A stretch of DNA of 64,000 bases from Alicyclobacillus sp. SO9 (GTDB lineage Bacteria > Bacillota > Bacilli > Alicyclobacillales > Alicyclobacillaceae), in NCBI RefSeq assembly GCF_016406125.1, contig NZ_CP066339.1, positions 2,666,001-2,730,000 on the forward strand, in the 5' to 3' direction. Each line of letters opens with the position of its first letter. The stretch's first letter is position 1. A program made the position numbers and the translations under genes. Under the pieces are notes generated by a model that was not told where the DNA came from, ran no database searches, and was given only the letters and a program-made list of their open reading frames with translations. Shown here piece by piece: positions 8,953-17,632 of this stretch.

Positions 8953-8971
8953 CTGCCCAAATGGGCAGGCA
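8942..8971 (-). terminator. Intrinsic terminator after the zinc-ribbon gene
   Basis: TGCCTGCCC / GGGCAGGCA hairpin with a 4-base loop (stem-loop 8950-8971) followed on the minus strand by TATTTATTTTG, 55 bp past the small zinc-ribbon gene. It insulates sleB from upstream read-through. Confidence 0.8.
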
Positions 8972-9026
8972 ACTAATCCTAATTATAATTTGATGGCTGA
9001 AATGAGCACATTTGATGAAGAGGGTG

Positions 9027-9230
9027 TTATTGAAGTGGCTCAATCTCAAAATCGTCTTCATTGTCGCATAAACAGCGCTTGAATCCTGTTTCAATTCGAC
9101 CGTTTGCGTCTCTTGCACCACGAAGGATGAAGGTTTCGCCACAATGCCGACAACGAATATGTACCTTGATTCGATGCGGCGTCATTATGTCGTTGTGCAC
9201 TCCTTCAGCAACGAGTGTTTCCGACTGCAT
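9027..9230 (-). CDS. Small zinc-ribbon-like protein, unknown function
   Basis: 67-residue protein with a CRHC pair (about residues 28-31) and a CLC pair (about 53-55), spaced as in a small zinc ribbon, and an acidic C-terminus. I do not recognise a named family. It stands between gudB and sleB on the same strand with its own terminator. The length of the frame, the CxxC pairing and the terminator support a real gene; a second in-frame ATG at codon 16 is an alternative start. Confidence 0.6.
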   Translation of the reverse strand: MQSETLVAEGVHNDIMTPHRIKVHIRCRHCGETFILRGARDANGRIETGFKRCLCDNEDDFEIEPLQ

Positions 9231-9356
9231 ATGCTATAGTACCCCCTAAAGTGTTCAGCAGTTAACAGTATTATGGACTCCTAAAGCGGTTGCTAAACTT
9301 TCCCACGTACACTTAGTCTTCGTCACCCGCCGTAAAAATCCTGCATATATAGGTGG

Positions 9357-10646
9357 TTACACCCATCCCCTCCACCGTGCTGCTTCCGCCATTCTGCGTA
9401 CTCCAACAATGTATGCAGCTACGCGCATATTCACGTGATAACGCCGCGCTGTGTCATAAACGGAGTGAAAGCTGTGACGCATGACTTCCTGCAAACGCGC
9501 GTCCACCTCGTCCGCCGTCCAGTAGTATCCTTGATTGTTTTGTACCCATTCAAAATAGGACACAATTACGCCTCCGGAGTTGCCAAGAACATCAGGCACT
9601 ATCAATGTGCCCTTATCATCAAGGATCTTCGTTGCGGCAGTTGTTGTAGGACCATTTGCTGCCTCTACAATAATCTTTGCCCGAACATCTTTCGCATTCT
9701 CTTTTGTAATCTGATTTTCAATGGCAGCGGGTACCAGTATGTCACAATCGAGTGCGAGCAGTTCTTTGTTAGAAATGGTGTTCTTAAATAATTTTGTGAC
9801 CGTACCAAAAGAATCCCGGCGCTCCAGCAGGTCTTCAATATCAAGACCCTTGGGGTCGTGCAATGCTCCATATGCGTCAGAAATTCCTACCACCCGCGCA
9901 CCTGCATCGCTCATGTACTTGGCAAGATAGCTTCCGGCGTTCCCGAATCCTTGGATGACGACTCTTGCATCCTTCAACTCCAGGTTCTTCACTTTGGCCG
10001 CTTCTTCTACGCAAATAGCCACTCCTCGAGCCGTCGCTCGCTCACGTCCTTGACTGCCGCCGAGAACCAGCGGTTTACCCGTGATGAAGCCTGGGGAATC
10101 AAATTCTCTCAAGTGAGAATACTCATCCAACATCCACGCCATGTTTTGAGAGTTACTGAATACATCCGGTGCTGGAATATCCTTCGTAGGACCTACAATT
10201 TGGCTGATAGCTCGTACATATGCACGGCTTAAACGCTCAATCTCCGAAAAGGACATTTCCCGCGGGTCGCAAACAATTCCCCCTTTTCCGCCGCCATAGG
10301 GAAGGTTTGCAATACCGCACTTGACGGACATCCACATGGACAAGGCACGCACTTCATCTTCATTTACATCTGGATGTAAACGAATTCCGCCTTTGGTTGG
10401 TCCAATGGCATTGTTGTGTTGTGCTCGATACCCGGTGAAGACCTGTATCGAACCATCATCCATCCGAACCGGAAAGCGCACGCTCAACACACGCATCGGT
10501 TCCTTCAGAATTTCATACATATCCTCGTCATACCCTAATTGTGTAAGCGCTTCCTTAATAACTGCCTGCGTACTTGAATACACGTCCAAGTTTTCCGTAC
10601 CGTCGTTCGTCGCCTGGTTCGTTTCCGTTTGCGCCTGCATATACAT
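9357..10646 (-). CDS. gudB: NAD-type glutamate dehydrogenase GudB/RocG
   Basis: Oxidative deamination of glutamate to 2-oxoglutarate. About 429 residues, closely matching Bacillus GudB throughout: PTKGGIRLHP, the active-site PYGGGKGGIVCDP, and the NAD fold VVIQGFGNAGSYLAK. The frame is open much further upstream but that stretch contains the promoter and operator; ATG 10646 has AAAGGAG just upstream (spacing 4), and ATG 10640 (spacing 10) is equally possible. The gene lies between mecA and sleB as in B. subtilis. A perfect inverted repeat around the promoter -10 suggests repression by an unidentified regulator. Confidence 0.95.
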   Translation of the reverse strand: MYMQAQTETNQATNDGTENLDVYSSTQAVIKEALTQLGYDEDMYEILKEPMRVLSVRFPVRMDDGSIQVFTGYRAQHNNAIGPTKGGIRLHPDVNEDEVRALSMWMSVKCGIANLPYGGGKGGIVCDPREMSFSEIERLSRAYVRAISQIVGPTKDIPAPDVFSNSQNMAWMLDEYSHLREFDSPGFITGKPLVLGGSQGRERATARGVAICVEEAAKVKNLELKDARVVIQGFGNAGSYLAKYMSDAGARVVGISDAYGALHDPKGLDIEDLLERRDSFGTVTKLFKNTISNKELLALDCDILVPAAIENQITKENAKDVRAKIIVEAANGPTTTAATKILDDKGTLIVPDVLGNSGGVIVSYFEWVQNNQGYYWTADEVDARLQEVMRHSFHSVYDTARRYHVNMRVAAYIVGVRRMAEAARWRGWV

Positions 10647-10693
10647 TAGACTCCTTTTGAATACCCAAGACTTCCTGATGGACTTGTTAATGT

Positions 10694-10727
10694 AATCGCG
10701 GATTAGTATACAATTGAATCCGCGATT
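10694..10727. promoter_or_regulatory. Perfect 11-bp inverted repeat at the gudB promoter
   Basis: AATCGCGGATT (10694-10704) and AATCCGCGATT (10717-10727) are exact reverse complements separated by 12 bp. One arm sits in the -35/-10 spacer and the other immediately downstream of the -10, so a bound dimer would block RNA polymerase. No known regulator motif is recognised. Confidence 0.75.
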
Positions 10728-10733
10728 CATCAA
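10705..10733 (-). promoter_or_regulatory. gudB sigma-A promoter
   Basis: TTGATG (10728-10733) and TATACT (10705-10710) with a 17-bp spacer on the minus strand, giving a leader of about 50 bases before the gudB start. Confidence 0.75.
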
Positions 10734-10779
10734 TCACTTCTTGCAATAAATATCGAAAGGAAATATCGACACTTACGTG

Positions 10780-11370
10780 TCAGATAGGGAAACGTTCAGT
10801 TAATTCTTCCACAGCGTGATTGGGGAAGATGCACGTCCCGTATTCTTCCAGGACAGCAAGTGTCGCTTCAGAGAAATCCCCATATTCGCTAAGAATTGCC
10901 CACAACTGTTCATATTGTGCTTCTTGAATGGATTTTTCATCACAATACAAGTGGTAAGCACCTTTATACGAATACAGCTTCGCGTTAACGCCATATTCGA
11001 CCAGCGCATGTGCCAGCCGGATAACTTCTTCAAAATCAGTCAATTTGAAGACGAAAGTCGTCAGCGGATCCGGATGCAACGAAATGGACTCCTCATCCTC
11101 ATCGTCATCTTCTTCAGCACTAGGCAAACTTGGTACCCTTGTAACAATGACCACTACACCTTCAGTGGGCATTGTAAAGGCTTCTACGGCAATTGGACCT
11201 GCTACTTCGAATCCGACTTCGATGTAAGCAGTTTCCATCATATCCCAAAACAGTTCCTGGACCTTGCGGCCATTTTTCCAAATTTCGTCCCTATCAATGC
11301 CGCGATCCTCAAGATCTTCAAAACTGATAAAGATTCTAACTTTGTCTTTTGCGATTCGCTCTACCCGCAT
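10780..11370 (-). CDS. mecA: MecA/YpbH-family adaptor protein for ClpC
   Basis: 196-residue adaptor that delivers substrates to ClpCP. The N-terminal substrate-binding domain (about 1-80, MRVERIAKDKVRIFISFEDL) is followed by a strongly acidic linker (about 86-98, SAEEDDDEDEES) and the C-terminal ClpC-binding domain with FKLTDFEEVIRLAH and YSYKGAYHLY. The size and the position beside gudB resemble B. subtilis YpbH (MecB) as much as MecA; with one copy visible the paralog cannot be decided. Confidence 0.9.
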   Translation of the reverse strand: MRVERIAKDKVRIFISFEDLEDRGIDRDEIWKNGRKVQELFWDMMETAYIEVGFEVAGPIAVEAFTMPTEGVVVIVTRVPSLPSAEEDDDEDEESISLHPDPLTTFVFKLTDFEEVIRLAHALVEYGVNAKLYSYKGAYHLYCDEKSIQEAQYEQLWAILSEYGDFSEATLAVLEEYGTCIFPNHAVEELTERFPI

Positions 11371-11466
11371 TGACTATCCCTCCTTTATTCAAGGAACTGC
11401 GTCGAACGCAGGTTAACCTAAATGATAAAACATGGTGCAGAAAAATGCCAATTTGAACGGCCCTTA

Positions 11467-12846
11467 TTAGAGTGTATTCGCCAATTCATACATGGCGTGT
11501 GCATATATCTCAATACATTTTAAATAGTCATCTACGTACCAATATTCGTCGCTCTGGTGTGCGACGTCCTCACGACCCGGAAACAGCGCACCAAATGCGA
11601 CACAGTTGGGGATAGCACGTGCATAGGTCGCTCCGCCAATGGCCAATGGGGTTGAGTCCAGACCAGTTGTCTCATCGTATACTTTTCGCAGTACCTTGAC
11701 AACACTGCTGTCTACGGGTAAGTGTAACGGCGCTTTGTATTCAACAGATTCTACATTCCACTTGTCAGAGATGTAGGATCTGCACCGTTCAAGGATTTCA
11801 TCCAATGTCATGTCAACTGGAAACCGGATGTTGAATTGAAAGGAATAAGTCGTTCCATTTAATGCACCTAATCCGAGGTTTACAGTCAGTGGTCCAGTAA
11901 TGTCGTCTTCTCCCTCTATCCCCAGACTTCGTCCTTCAGTATCAATGCCCGCAATAAAACGCCACATTGAGGCATTCGAAACCGATTGGGTTCCCAATAG
12001 AGAAGCCAAATGACAGATGGCGTTGACACCGTTCTCCGGTGTGCTGCCGTGTACTGAAACACCATGAACCGTTAACTGAATGAGGCTTCCCTGAACCTGC
12101 ACATCCAACTCAATCTGCCGTGCACGAGCCTCTTTAAACATTTTGGTTTCCCATTCTTGAGCCGCAGTCTCGGAATGACAATCAACTTCGGCAAACGCAT
12201 AGTCAGGAACCATGTTCACTCTGTGCCCCGCCTCAAAGCGGATTACCTGGGGAACCATGGACTCGCTCTCAGCCGCCATCTCGGCTCGCAATGTAGTCAA
12301 GCCTTTTTCTGCGTAAATCATGGGGAAGTCCGCATCAGGTGTGAAACCACCCAACGGGGCTGGTTCTTTTGCAAAATAGTGTTCGACGCATTCCCAATCA
12401 CTTTCTTCATCGAGCCCAAAAATCAGCCGAATTTTCCTTTTCGGATTCATACCCAACTCTTTGAGCATAATGAGCGACCACAAAGCGCCAAAAATAGGCC
12501 CTTTGTCATCAATGGCTCCGCGAGCGTAAATCTTTCCATCCTCAAGTTCCGCTCCAAATGGCGGATGCGTCCAACCTGTTCCGGCAGGAACCACATCCAG
12601 ATGGCCCAAAACACCCACGTATTCGTCTCCGTTTCCGAATTCGACGTGACCTGCATATCCGTCCAGGTTGGAAACTTGAAGTCCGTTGCGGCGTGCGAAG
12701 TCAAGCACATACTGCAAAGCCTGACTCGGTCCAGCACCGAAGGGCTGACCAGGTTCTGCTGCAGACTTCACGCTTGGGATCCGAAGCAATTCTCTGAGTG
12801 ATTCGACCATTTCGCTTCGATGTGTTTCGAGAAAACCTTGAAACAA
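11467..12846 (-). CDS. pepV: Dipeptidase PepV (M20 metallopeptidase)
   Basis: 459-residue zinc dipeptidase of the PepV/Sapep group that finishes peptide breakdown in the cytosol. Metal-binding motifs are visible: GHLDVVPAG (about 82), GAIDDKGP (about 111-118) and DEESDWECVEHYF (about 150). A TTG start at 12846 is chosen because AGGAGG lies 8 bases upstream. It stands between ccpA and mecA as a probable single gene. Confidence 0.93.
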   Translation of the reverse strand: MFQGFLETHRSEMVESLRELLRIPSVKSAAEPGQPFGAGPSQALQYVLDFARRNGLQVSNLDGYAGHVEFGNGDEYVGVLGHLDVVPAGTGWTHPPFGAELEDGKIYARGAIDDKGPIFGALWSLIMLKELGMNPKRKIRLIFGLDEESDWECVEHYFAKEPAPLGGFTPDADFPMIYAEKGLTTLRAEMAAESESMVPQVIRFEAGHRVNMVPDYAFAEVDCHSETAAQEWETKMFKEARARQIELDVQVQGSLIQLTVHGVSVHGSTPENGVNAICHLASLLGTQSVSNASMWRFIAGIDTEGRSLGIEGEDDITGPLTVNLGLGALNGTTYSFQFNIRFPVDMTLDEILERCRSYISDKWNVESVEYKAPLHLPVDSSVVKVLRKVYDETTGLDSTPLAIGGATYARAIPNCVAFGALFPGREDVAHQSDEYWYVDDYLKCIEIYAHAMYELANTL

Positions 12847-12892
12847 ACAAAGTCCCTCCTGTCACAGCTGACATTTCATTACGACATCCTAC

Positions 12893-13873
12893 TTAAGTGG
12901 ATGAACGTTCTACTACGTTGTGCTGCAATATCACGGTAAGGTTGTCAACAGGCTCATCGAATAGCAGCTTGGTTAGCAACCTCATGGAGACAGCTCCAAA
13001 ATCGTACATCGGCTGGGCAACGACGGTCATTTCGGGACGCACCATGTTTGCTAACCTCGTGTTATCGAACGCAATTACTTTGACATCATCCGGTACCTTA
13101 TTCCCAATATCCTGAACTGCGTGCACCGATGCAAGCCCAAGTTCGTCTGATGAAGCAATGATGCCGTCCAACTGATGTTGCTTTAGGTAGTCCTGAATAA
13201 TGGGCAGTGCGTGTTGGTAGGTGCCTTTTCCGACTTGAATGCGAAAAAGGTTCTCTTCGGAGACGCACGATGCTACCCCAAGCCAACGCCTGTCGGCCAA
13301 CACTGAGACTTCCGCATCGGTTGTGACAAATCCAATTTTGCCAACGCCGCGGTCGAGGAGGTAGTTCGCGGCGTCTCTCCCTGCTTGGCGGTTATCAATA
13401 TTGACGGATGGAATCCGTCGCTCAGGGTCTTCTGTAGCACATAGGACGACTGGAATTTGTGCCTGTTCAAACGCATCCACGTGTTCGCTTTTAAGATGGT
13501 TTGTCATATATATGATACCGTCCACTTGCTTTTCCCACATCGTTCCGACCAAATCCACTTCACGTTCTAGGTCTGAGTCAGAGTTTGTGAGAATAATTTG
13601 GTACGAATACATGGCCGCTATATCTTCGATGCCCCGGACGACTTCAGCAAAAAATGCTGCTGAGACGTCTGGTACAATCACTCCAATTGACTTTGTTTTT
13701 TTGCTTGCCAACCCACGTGCTACGGCATTTGGGCGATAGCCCAAATCGGCGATGGCTTGCAACACGCGACGTTTGGTCTCGTCCTTCACAACGGCAGTTC
13801 CATTGAGAACCCGTGAAACGGTGGCCATGGATACTTGTGCTTCTCTTGCTACATCGTAGATGGTGACAGTCAA
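12893..13873 (-). CDS. ccpA: Catabolite control protein A
   Basis: 326-residue LacI/GalR regulator. The N-terminal helix-turn-helix reads TIYDVAREAQVSMATVSRV, the hinge RPNAVARGLASKKT and the effector domain starts SIGVIVPDVSAAFFAEVVRG, all typical of CcpA, which with HPr-Ser-P binds cre sites to repress or activate carbon genes. It lies just downstream of the tRNA-Leu terminator. One cre-like sequence is seen in the window (63248-63261). Confidence 0.92.
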   Translation of the reverse strand: MTVTIYDVAREAQVSMATVSRVLNGTAVVKDETKRRVLQAIADLGYRPNAVARGLASKKTKSIGVIVPDVSAAFFAEVVRGIEDIAAMYSYQIILTNSDSDLEREVDLVGTMWEKQVDGIIYMTNHLKSEHVDAFEQAQIPVVLCATEDPERRIPSVNIDNRQAGRDAANYLLDRGVGKIGFVTTDAEVSVLADRRWLGVASCVSEENLFRIQVGKGTYQHALPIIQDYLKQHQLDGIIASSDELGLASVHAVQDIGNKVPDDVKVIAFDNTRLANMVRPEMTVVAQPMYDFGAVSMRLLTKLLFDEPVDNLTVILQHNVVERSST

Positions 13874-13969
13874 CGTCGTCGCCTCCGCTCAATTTTTATC
13901 TATCATACCACGTTAGTTCTGTAATACAGCAAAGATCCGGTAAAGAAATACAAACAAATTTTGCAGAAC

Positions 13970-13996
13970 GAAAAAATGGACGGAGCTTCCGTCCAT
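13970..13996 (-). terminator. Terminator of the tRNA-Leu gene
   Basis: Hairpin ATGGACGGA / TCCGTCCAT followed on the minus strand by TTTTTTCG, beginning four bases past the tRNA CCA end. Confidence 0.9.
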
Positions 13997-14000
13997 TCAG

Positions 14001-14083
14001 TGGTGCGGGTGAAGGGACTCGAACCCCCACGGTCTCCCGCCAGAACCTAAATCTGGTGCGTCTGCCAATTCCGCCACACCCGC
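14001..14083 (-). tRNA. tRNA-Leu (UAG anticodon)
   Basis: 83-nt class II tRNA on the minus strand, including the encoded CCA. The acceptor stem GCGGGTG pairs with CACCCGC, the anticodon arm CCAGATTTAGGTTCTGG carries TAG, there is a long variable arm, and the T arm contains GGTTCGAGTCC. A strong terminator follows. Confidence 0.97.
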
Positions 14084-14179
14084 AAGTGTTTAGCGAACGA
14101 ATGCTACTATATCATAAATAAAACGAAATGACTAGGTGTCGATGTTTCCGGAACTGCACCCATTTCACTGGCTTATCCT

Positions 14180-15514
14180 TCACACTTTCTGAAACGCACA
14201 TTCAGTGATAAACACGGACGGCCTTGTCTTATTTCTTTGCACGCGAGTCGGCGAATGGATATAAAGACTGTGGCGAGCTCTGGTAATCGCTACGTAGAAC
14301 AAACGTCGCTCTTCTTCTAGGTCTGCCACTGAAGTGGGATTCTCTGAAAGATAGGGGTTTAGTTTAACGGCTCCAACGATATGGACGGTATCCCACTCTT
14401 TTCCCTTCGCGTCATGAAAGGTTCGGAATTCAACAACCTGTTGACAACGCTTTGGCAGCAAAGACCAGGTTTGTTCCAATTGCTTTCGCGTTCGTGCAAG
14501 AACTGCCAACGTACCGCTGTTGACATTTTCTTTAATCCACCTTGCAACAGAGGCTGCCTCTTGTTCCTCTGACTCCCAAATAACTGTTTGTACAATTCCC
14601 TTCTGACTGCTGTGTCCGACTATAGTCTTGCTCCGGCGCCGTTGATTGTGCTCAATCAGGGATGCAGCCGTTCGAATGATTTCCCTGTCAGACCTGAAAT
14701 TGACAGTCAGAGTGAACGAGAGCGACTCCGGGTACCAACGTTTAAAGTCTACCAGCCATGCGGGGTTTGCTCCTCTGAATCCATATATGCTCTGGTCATC
14801 ATCCCCCACGACAAACAGCTTAGCATCCAGTGACTTCACCATACGCGTAAGAATCTCCCATTGTATGTCATTCGTATCCTGAAACTCATCGACAAGAATA
14901 TATCGTACGGGAAGCTGTGGGCTGTCTGCGGCTTCGTTGTCAAAGAGCAGGCAGGCGTGAACGAGGATATCGTCGAAGTCCCAACGGTGTGAACGGCTTT
15001 TCAACGTTTCATATTCCTGCAGCAGTCTTCGGTTTTGCTTGTTCTGGTCGTTTTTAACTGGCCACTGCGACTTAAGTTTGGACGACCTCATAAGCGCTTT
15101 GTGAACGTGTTGTACTGAGTCGGGAAGAGATTGAAGCTGCAACGCTGTTTTCATCATTTGAAACTGTTCCGCCGGGTCCAGCAATACCGGGATATTTGGA
15201 TTTTTCGCCAAAAGCAGTCCGAACATTTGCGAATGGAAGGTGCCAATGTGAACCGCTTCGAGACGGACTCGGTTTGGCTCCTTCCAGTTGCTTGCAAGTC
15301 GAGACGCCATTTCCTTTGCCGCTTGTTTCGTAAAAGTTACTGCCATGACTTCCGCCGGCTGCAACAGACTCTGCCGCAGCTGAAACAAAATGTGTTCGGT
15401 TAGGACTGTTGTCTTACCGCTGCCAGGAGCCGCAAAGACACTCATCGTTTGAAACGACTGCAGCACAATGCGGGACTGCTCGTCGGTCAACTGCTTCGAG
15501 GTGTTTTCGTTCAT
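14180..15514 (-). CDS. Short UvrD/Rep-like superfamily 1 DNA helicase
   Basis: 444-residue ATPase with the UvrD motif series in order: Walker A APGSGKTT (about 29-36), VTFTKQAAKEM, motif II VDEFQDTN, motif III GDDDQSIYGFRGA, motif IV NFRS, motif V FHDAKGKEWDTV and motif VI VAITRAR. PcrA/UvrD are about 720-770 residues, so the 1B/2B accessory subdomains must be much reduced. ATG 15514 (AAGGG 8 bases upstream) is preferred over longer in-frame starts that would run toward the divergent phosphoesterase. A repair or mobile-DNA role is possible; the specific function is unknown. Confidence 0.85.
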   Translation of the reverse strand: MNENTSKQLTDEQSRIVLQSFQTMSVFAAPGSGKTTVLTEHILFQLRQSLLQPAEVMAVTFTKQAAKEMASRLASNWKEPNRVRLEAVHIGTFHSQMFGLLLAKNPNIPVLLDPAEQFQMMKTALQLQSLPDSVQHVHKALMRSSKLKSQWPVKNDQNKQNRRLLQEYETLKSRSHRWDFDDILVHACLLFDNEAADSPQLPVRYILVDEFQDTNDIQWEILTRMVKSLDAKLFVVGDDDQSIYGFRGANPAWLVDFKRWYPESLSFTLTVNFRSDREIIRTAASLIEHNQRRRSKTIVGHSSQKGIVQTVIWESEEQEAASVARWIKENVNSGTLAVLARTRKQLEQTWSLLPKRCQQVVEFRTFHDAKGKEWDTVHIVGAVKLNPYLSENPTSVADLEEERRLFYVAITRARHSLYIHSPTRVQRNKTRPSVFITECAFQKV

Positions 15515-15727
15515 GAGTTCAGCCCTTTCCGAAAGCTGCTGTAACTGTACGCTTATTTGTTCAGATGGACCATTACGTTCTGTAGAGAATGGCTGCATTA
15601 GGGAAACAAGAACGGCTCTTCCGGACAGGCCGGTCGGTTGGTTTACAACTCTCAGCGGAAAGTATGACACGGGCATTTTTCTGAAATACAGCCACGTGCT
15701 ATGATGACAATGGAAGGGAGCAGAGAA

Positions 15728-16417
15728 ATGCCAATATATGCACTTGGAGATTTGCATCTATCCTTATTCGTCGATAAACCCATGGATATTTTTGGACAAA
15801 CTTGGGAACATCATACGGAACAAATTGAAGCCAATTGGAGAACCGTGGTCAATAACAATGACACCGTTCTTCTCCCTGGAGACTTGTCGTGGGGCATGAC
15901 GTTGGACGAGGCAGTACCAGATCTTGAATGGATGGCGCGCCTTCCGGGACATCAGATAATGATAAGAGGTAATCATGACTACTGGTGGCATGGCATCACT
16001 CGACTGCGGCAAACTCTTGCAACGAACCAGACTGCCATACAAAACGATGCCGTGGTTGCCGAAGGGTATGCAATTTGCGGCACCAGAGGGTGGCTGCTTC
16101 CGTCACATCCGCAATTTGATGTGAACGATGAACCTATCTTCCGCCGTGAACTTGAGCGTCTGCGTTTATCATTGACTGCGGCATCCAAGTTGGACATGCC
16201 CATTATTGCAATGCTGCACTATCCACCTTGCAGTTCAAATAACCATCAGACCGAATTCACAGAAATACTAGAGAGCTACAATGTAAAAGTCTGCATTTAC
16301 GGTCATTTACACGGTCCAACCCATCGGTTTGCCTTTGAAGGAGAACAAAATGGAGTTACATATCGCTTAGTCAGTGCTGATTTCGTAAACTTCAGTCCAA
16401 TTCGATTGAACCCCTGA
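15728..16417 (+). CDS. Metallophosphoesterase
   Basis: 229-residue calcineurin-like phosphoesterase. The two-metal site motifs are all present: GDLHLS (residue 7), GDLSWGM (about 54), RGNHDYWWH (about 82) and YGHLHGPTH (about 195). The substrate cannot be told. ATG 15728 is preferred over the ATG at 15701 because GGAAGGGAG lies just upstream. Transcribed alone on the plus strand, divergent from the helicase gene, and ended by the terminator at 16411. Confidence 0.88.
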   Translation: MPIYALGDLHLSLFVDKPMDIFGQTWEHHTEQIEANWRTVVNNNDTVLLPGDLSWGMTLDEAVPDLEWMARLPGHQIMIRGNHDYWWHGITRLRQTLATNQTAIQNDAVVAEGYAICGTRGWLLPSHPQFDVNDEPIFRRELERLRLSLTAASKLDMPIIAMLHYPPCSSNNHQTEFTEILESYNVKVCIYGHLHGPTHRFAFEGEQNGVTYRLVSADFVNFSPIRLNP

Positions 16418-16445
16418 CAGCGAGCAGTCACGCAGGGGCTTTTTC
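16411..16445 (+). terminator. Terminator of the phosphoesterase gene
   Basis: CCCCTG (16411-16416) and CAGGGG (16433-16438) flank a 16-base loop, followed by CTTTTTC on the plus strand. It overlaps the last codons of the convergent methyltransferase gene. Confidence 0.65.
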
Positions 16446-17168
16446 AGCCGTAATGACAGCGAAACCAAGTTCCCGGAAATGCTGATCCATCCAATTCGAA
16501 TTTGCCTGCAACACTTCAAGAACACTTGGGTCTTGGAACGAACCCGGTGTTGAAAGGTCCAGAAGGTCTGGCACTTCGGCACCCGCGCTCATCATATCCA
16601 TTGGACTAATAGGTTGTGAATGAATAATTCTGACAGTCTTAAAACCGCTGTCACGGAACTTCTGTTTCCAACCTTTCATCCCTGGGACAAATTCGGCTCC
16701 GTAGACCTTTTTCACTCCTTCTTTCCATTTTTCATCGACTGGTGCCATAAGTGTCATTTCAACGTCCAGATAAATGCCGCCTGGCTTAAGAACTCTCAAG
16801 TACTCGCCGAGGGCCGTAGAAATGTCTCTTATGAACACATTGACAGACTCAGTCACGATAATGTCGAACGCGCCATTTTCAAACGGCAACGCCGTAGCAT
16901 CCGCTACTCTCCATTCAATCTGAACACCTTGTGCATCAGACCTTTGTTTGGCCTTTGCAATCATCGACGACCTAACATCAACTCCGGTTCCCTGACAGCC
17001 GTAGACTTTGCACAAGTGAGTCAAAGTGCGACCGGTTCCGCAACCGACTTCAAGGACTTTGATGGATTCTTCTAATGGAAGCTGGTCCATCCAATACAGC
17101 GTTGACTTCATACCTCCTGGGTGTGCACTTGAGGCGCCGACTAGAGCCAATACATCTTGATAATCCAT
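16428..17168 (-). CDS. SAM-dependent class I methyltransferase
   Basis: 246-residue protein with the Rossmann SAM-binding motif VLEVGCGTGRT (about 39-49), the acidic strand-2 residue in GTGVDVRSSM, and motif IV VADATALPFENGAFDIIV. The substrate is unknown; no neighbour suggests one. ATG 17168 has GGGGAGG 6 bases upstream and starts MDYQDVLAL. It is convergent with the phosphoesterase gene. Confidence 0.85.
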   Translation of the reverse strand: MDYQDVLALVGASSAHPGGMKSTLYWMDQLPLEESIKVLEVGCGTGRTLTHLCKVYGCQGTGVDVRSSMIAKAKQRSDAQGVQIEWRVADATALPFENGAFDIIVTESVNVFIRDISTALGEYLRVLKPGGIYLDVEMTLMAPVDEKWKEGVKKVYGAEFVPGMKGWKQKFRDSGFKTVRIIHSQPISPMDMMSAGAEVPDLLDLSTPGSFQDPSVLEVLQANSNWMDQHFRELGFAVITAEKAPA

Positions 17169-17278
17169 GAAAATCCTCCCCAAGGTGGATGCATCCTGAG
17201 CACTTTACTTCCTCAACGTATTCATTCATCATAGGATTGGTTCATGACTGGTGGATGTACAAAGTAGGAGGCAATCGT

Positions 17279-17617
17279 GTGGCGACGAAAGTTGAAGATA
17301 TATTTGTTCTCTCCGTAGAAGAACCTGGTGATTATGTGTTCGAGCCCTCTGGGGTTGTTGTGTTGTACAGTAACAAGAAATTTCAGCTATACTCGACCAG
17401 CGCGAATCACAATCGCTTTCGGGCGGCGCTGAATCGTTTTTCGTGGACAGAACTCACAAAAGGGGTCGTATGGAAGGACGCGGAATATCGTATTACTCCA
17501 GTTGAAGACAGCGTCAAGCAGACCGACTGGGAAGATCCGCAGCAAGTCCCTGCCGTTCTGCAACGCTTATATAATATGAATCCTAAGTATCTATTTTTTC
17601 TTGAGAGACATTTGTAA
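17279..17617 (+). CDS. Hypothetical 112-residue protein
   Basis: No family recognised. The predicted protein starts VATKVEDIFVLSV, is soluble, has no signal peptide or transmembrane segment, and is rich in aromatic residues. The GTG at 17279 is chosen because AGGAGG lies 7 bases upstream; the frame is open further 5' but without such a site. It runs divergent from the methyltransferase and ends 15 bp from the convergent NlpC/P60 gene. The strong ribosome-binding site supports real translation. Confidence 0.6.
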   Translation: MATKVEDIFVLSVEEPGDYVFEPSGVVVLYSNKKFQLYSTSANHNRFRAALNRFSWTELTKGVVWKDAEYRITPVEDSVKQTDWEDPQQVPAVLQRLYNMNPKYLFFLERHL

Positions 17618-17632
17618 GTTTCAGAAGAATAA

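Noticed and set aside
12157-12801. 214-codon plus-strand open frame
   Set aside because: Antisense to pepV, whose metal-binding motifs are intact.
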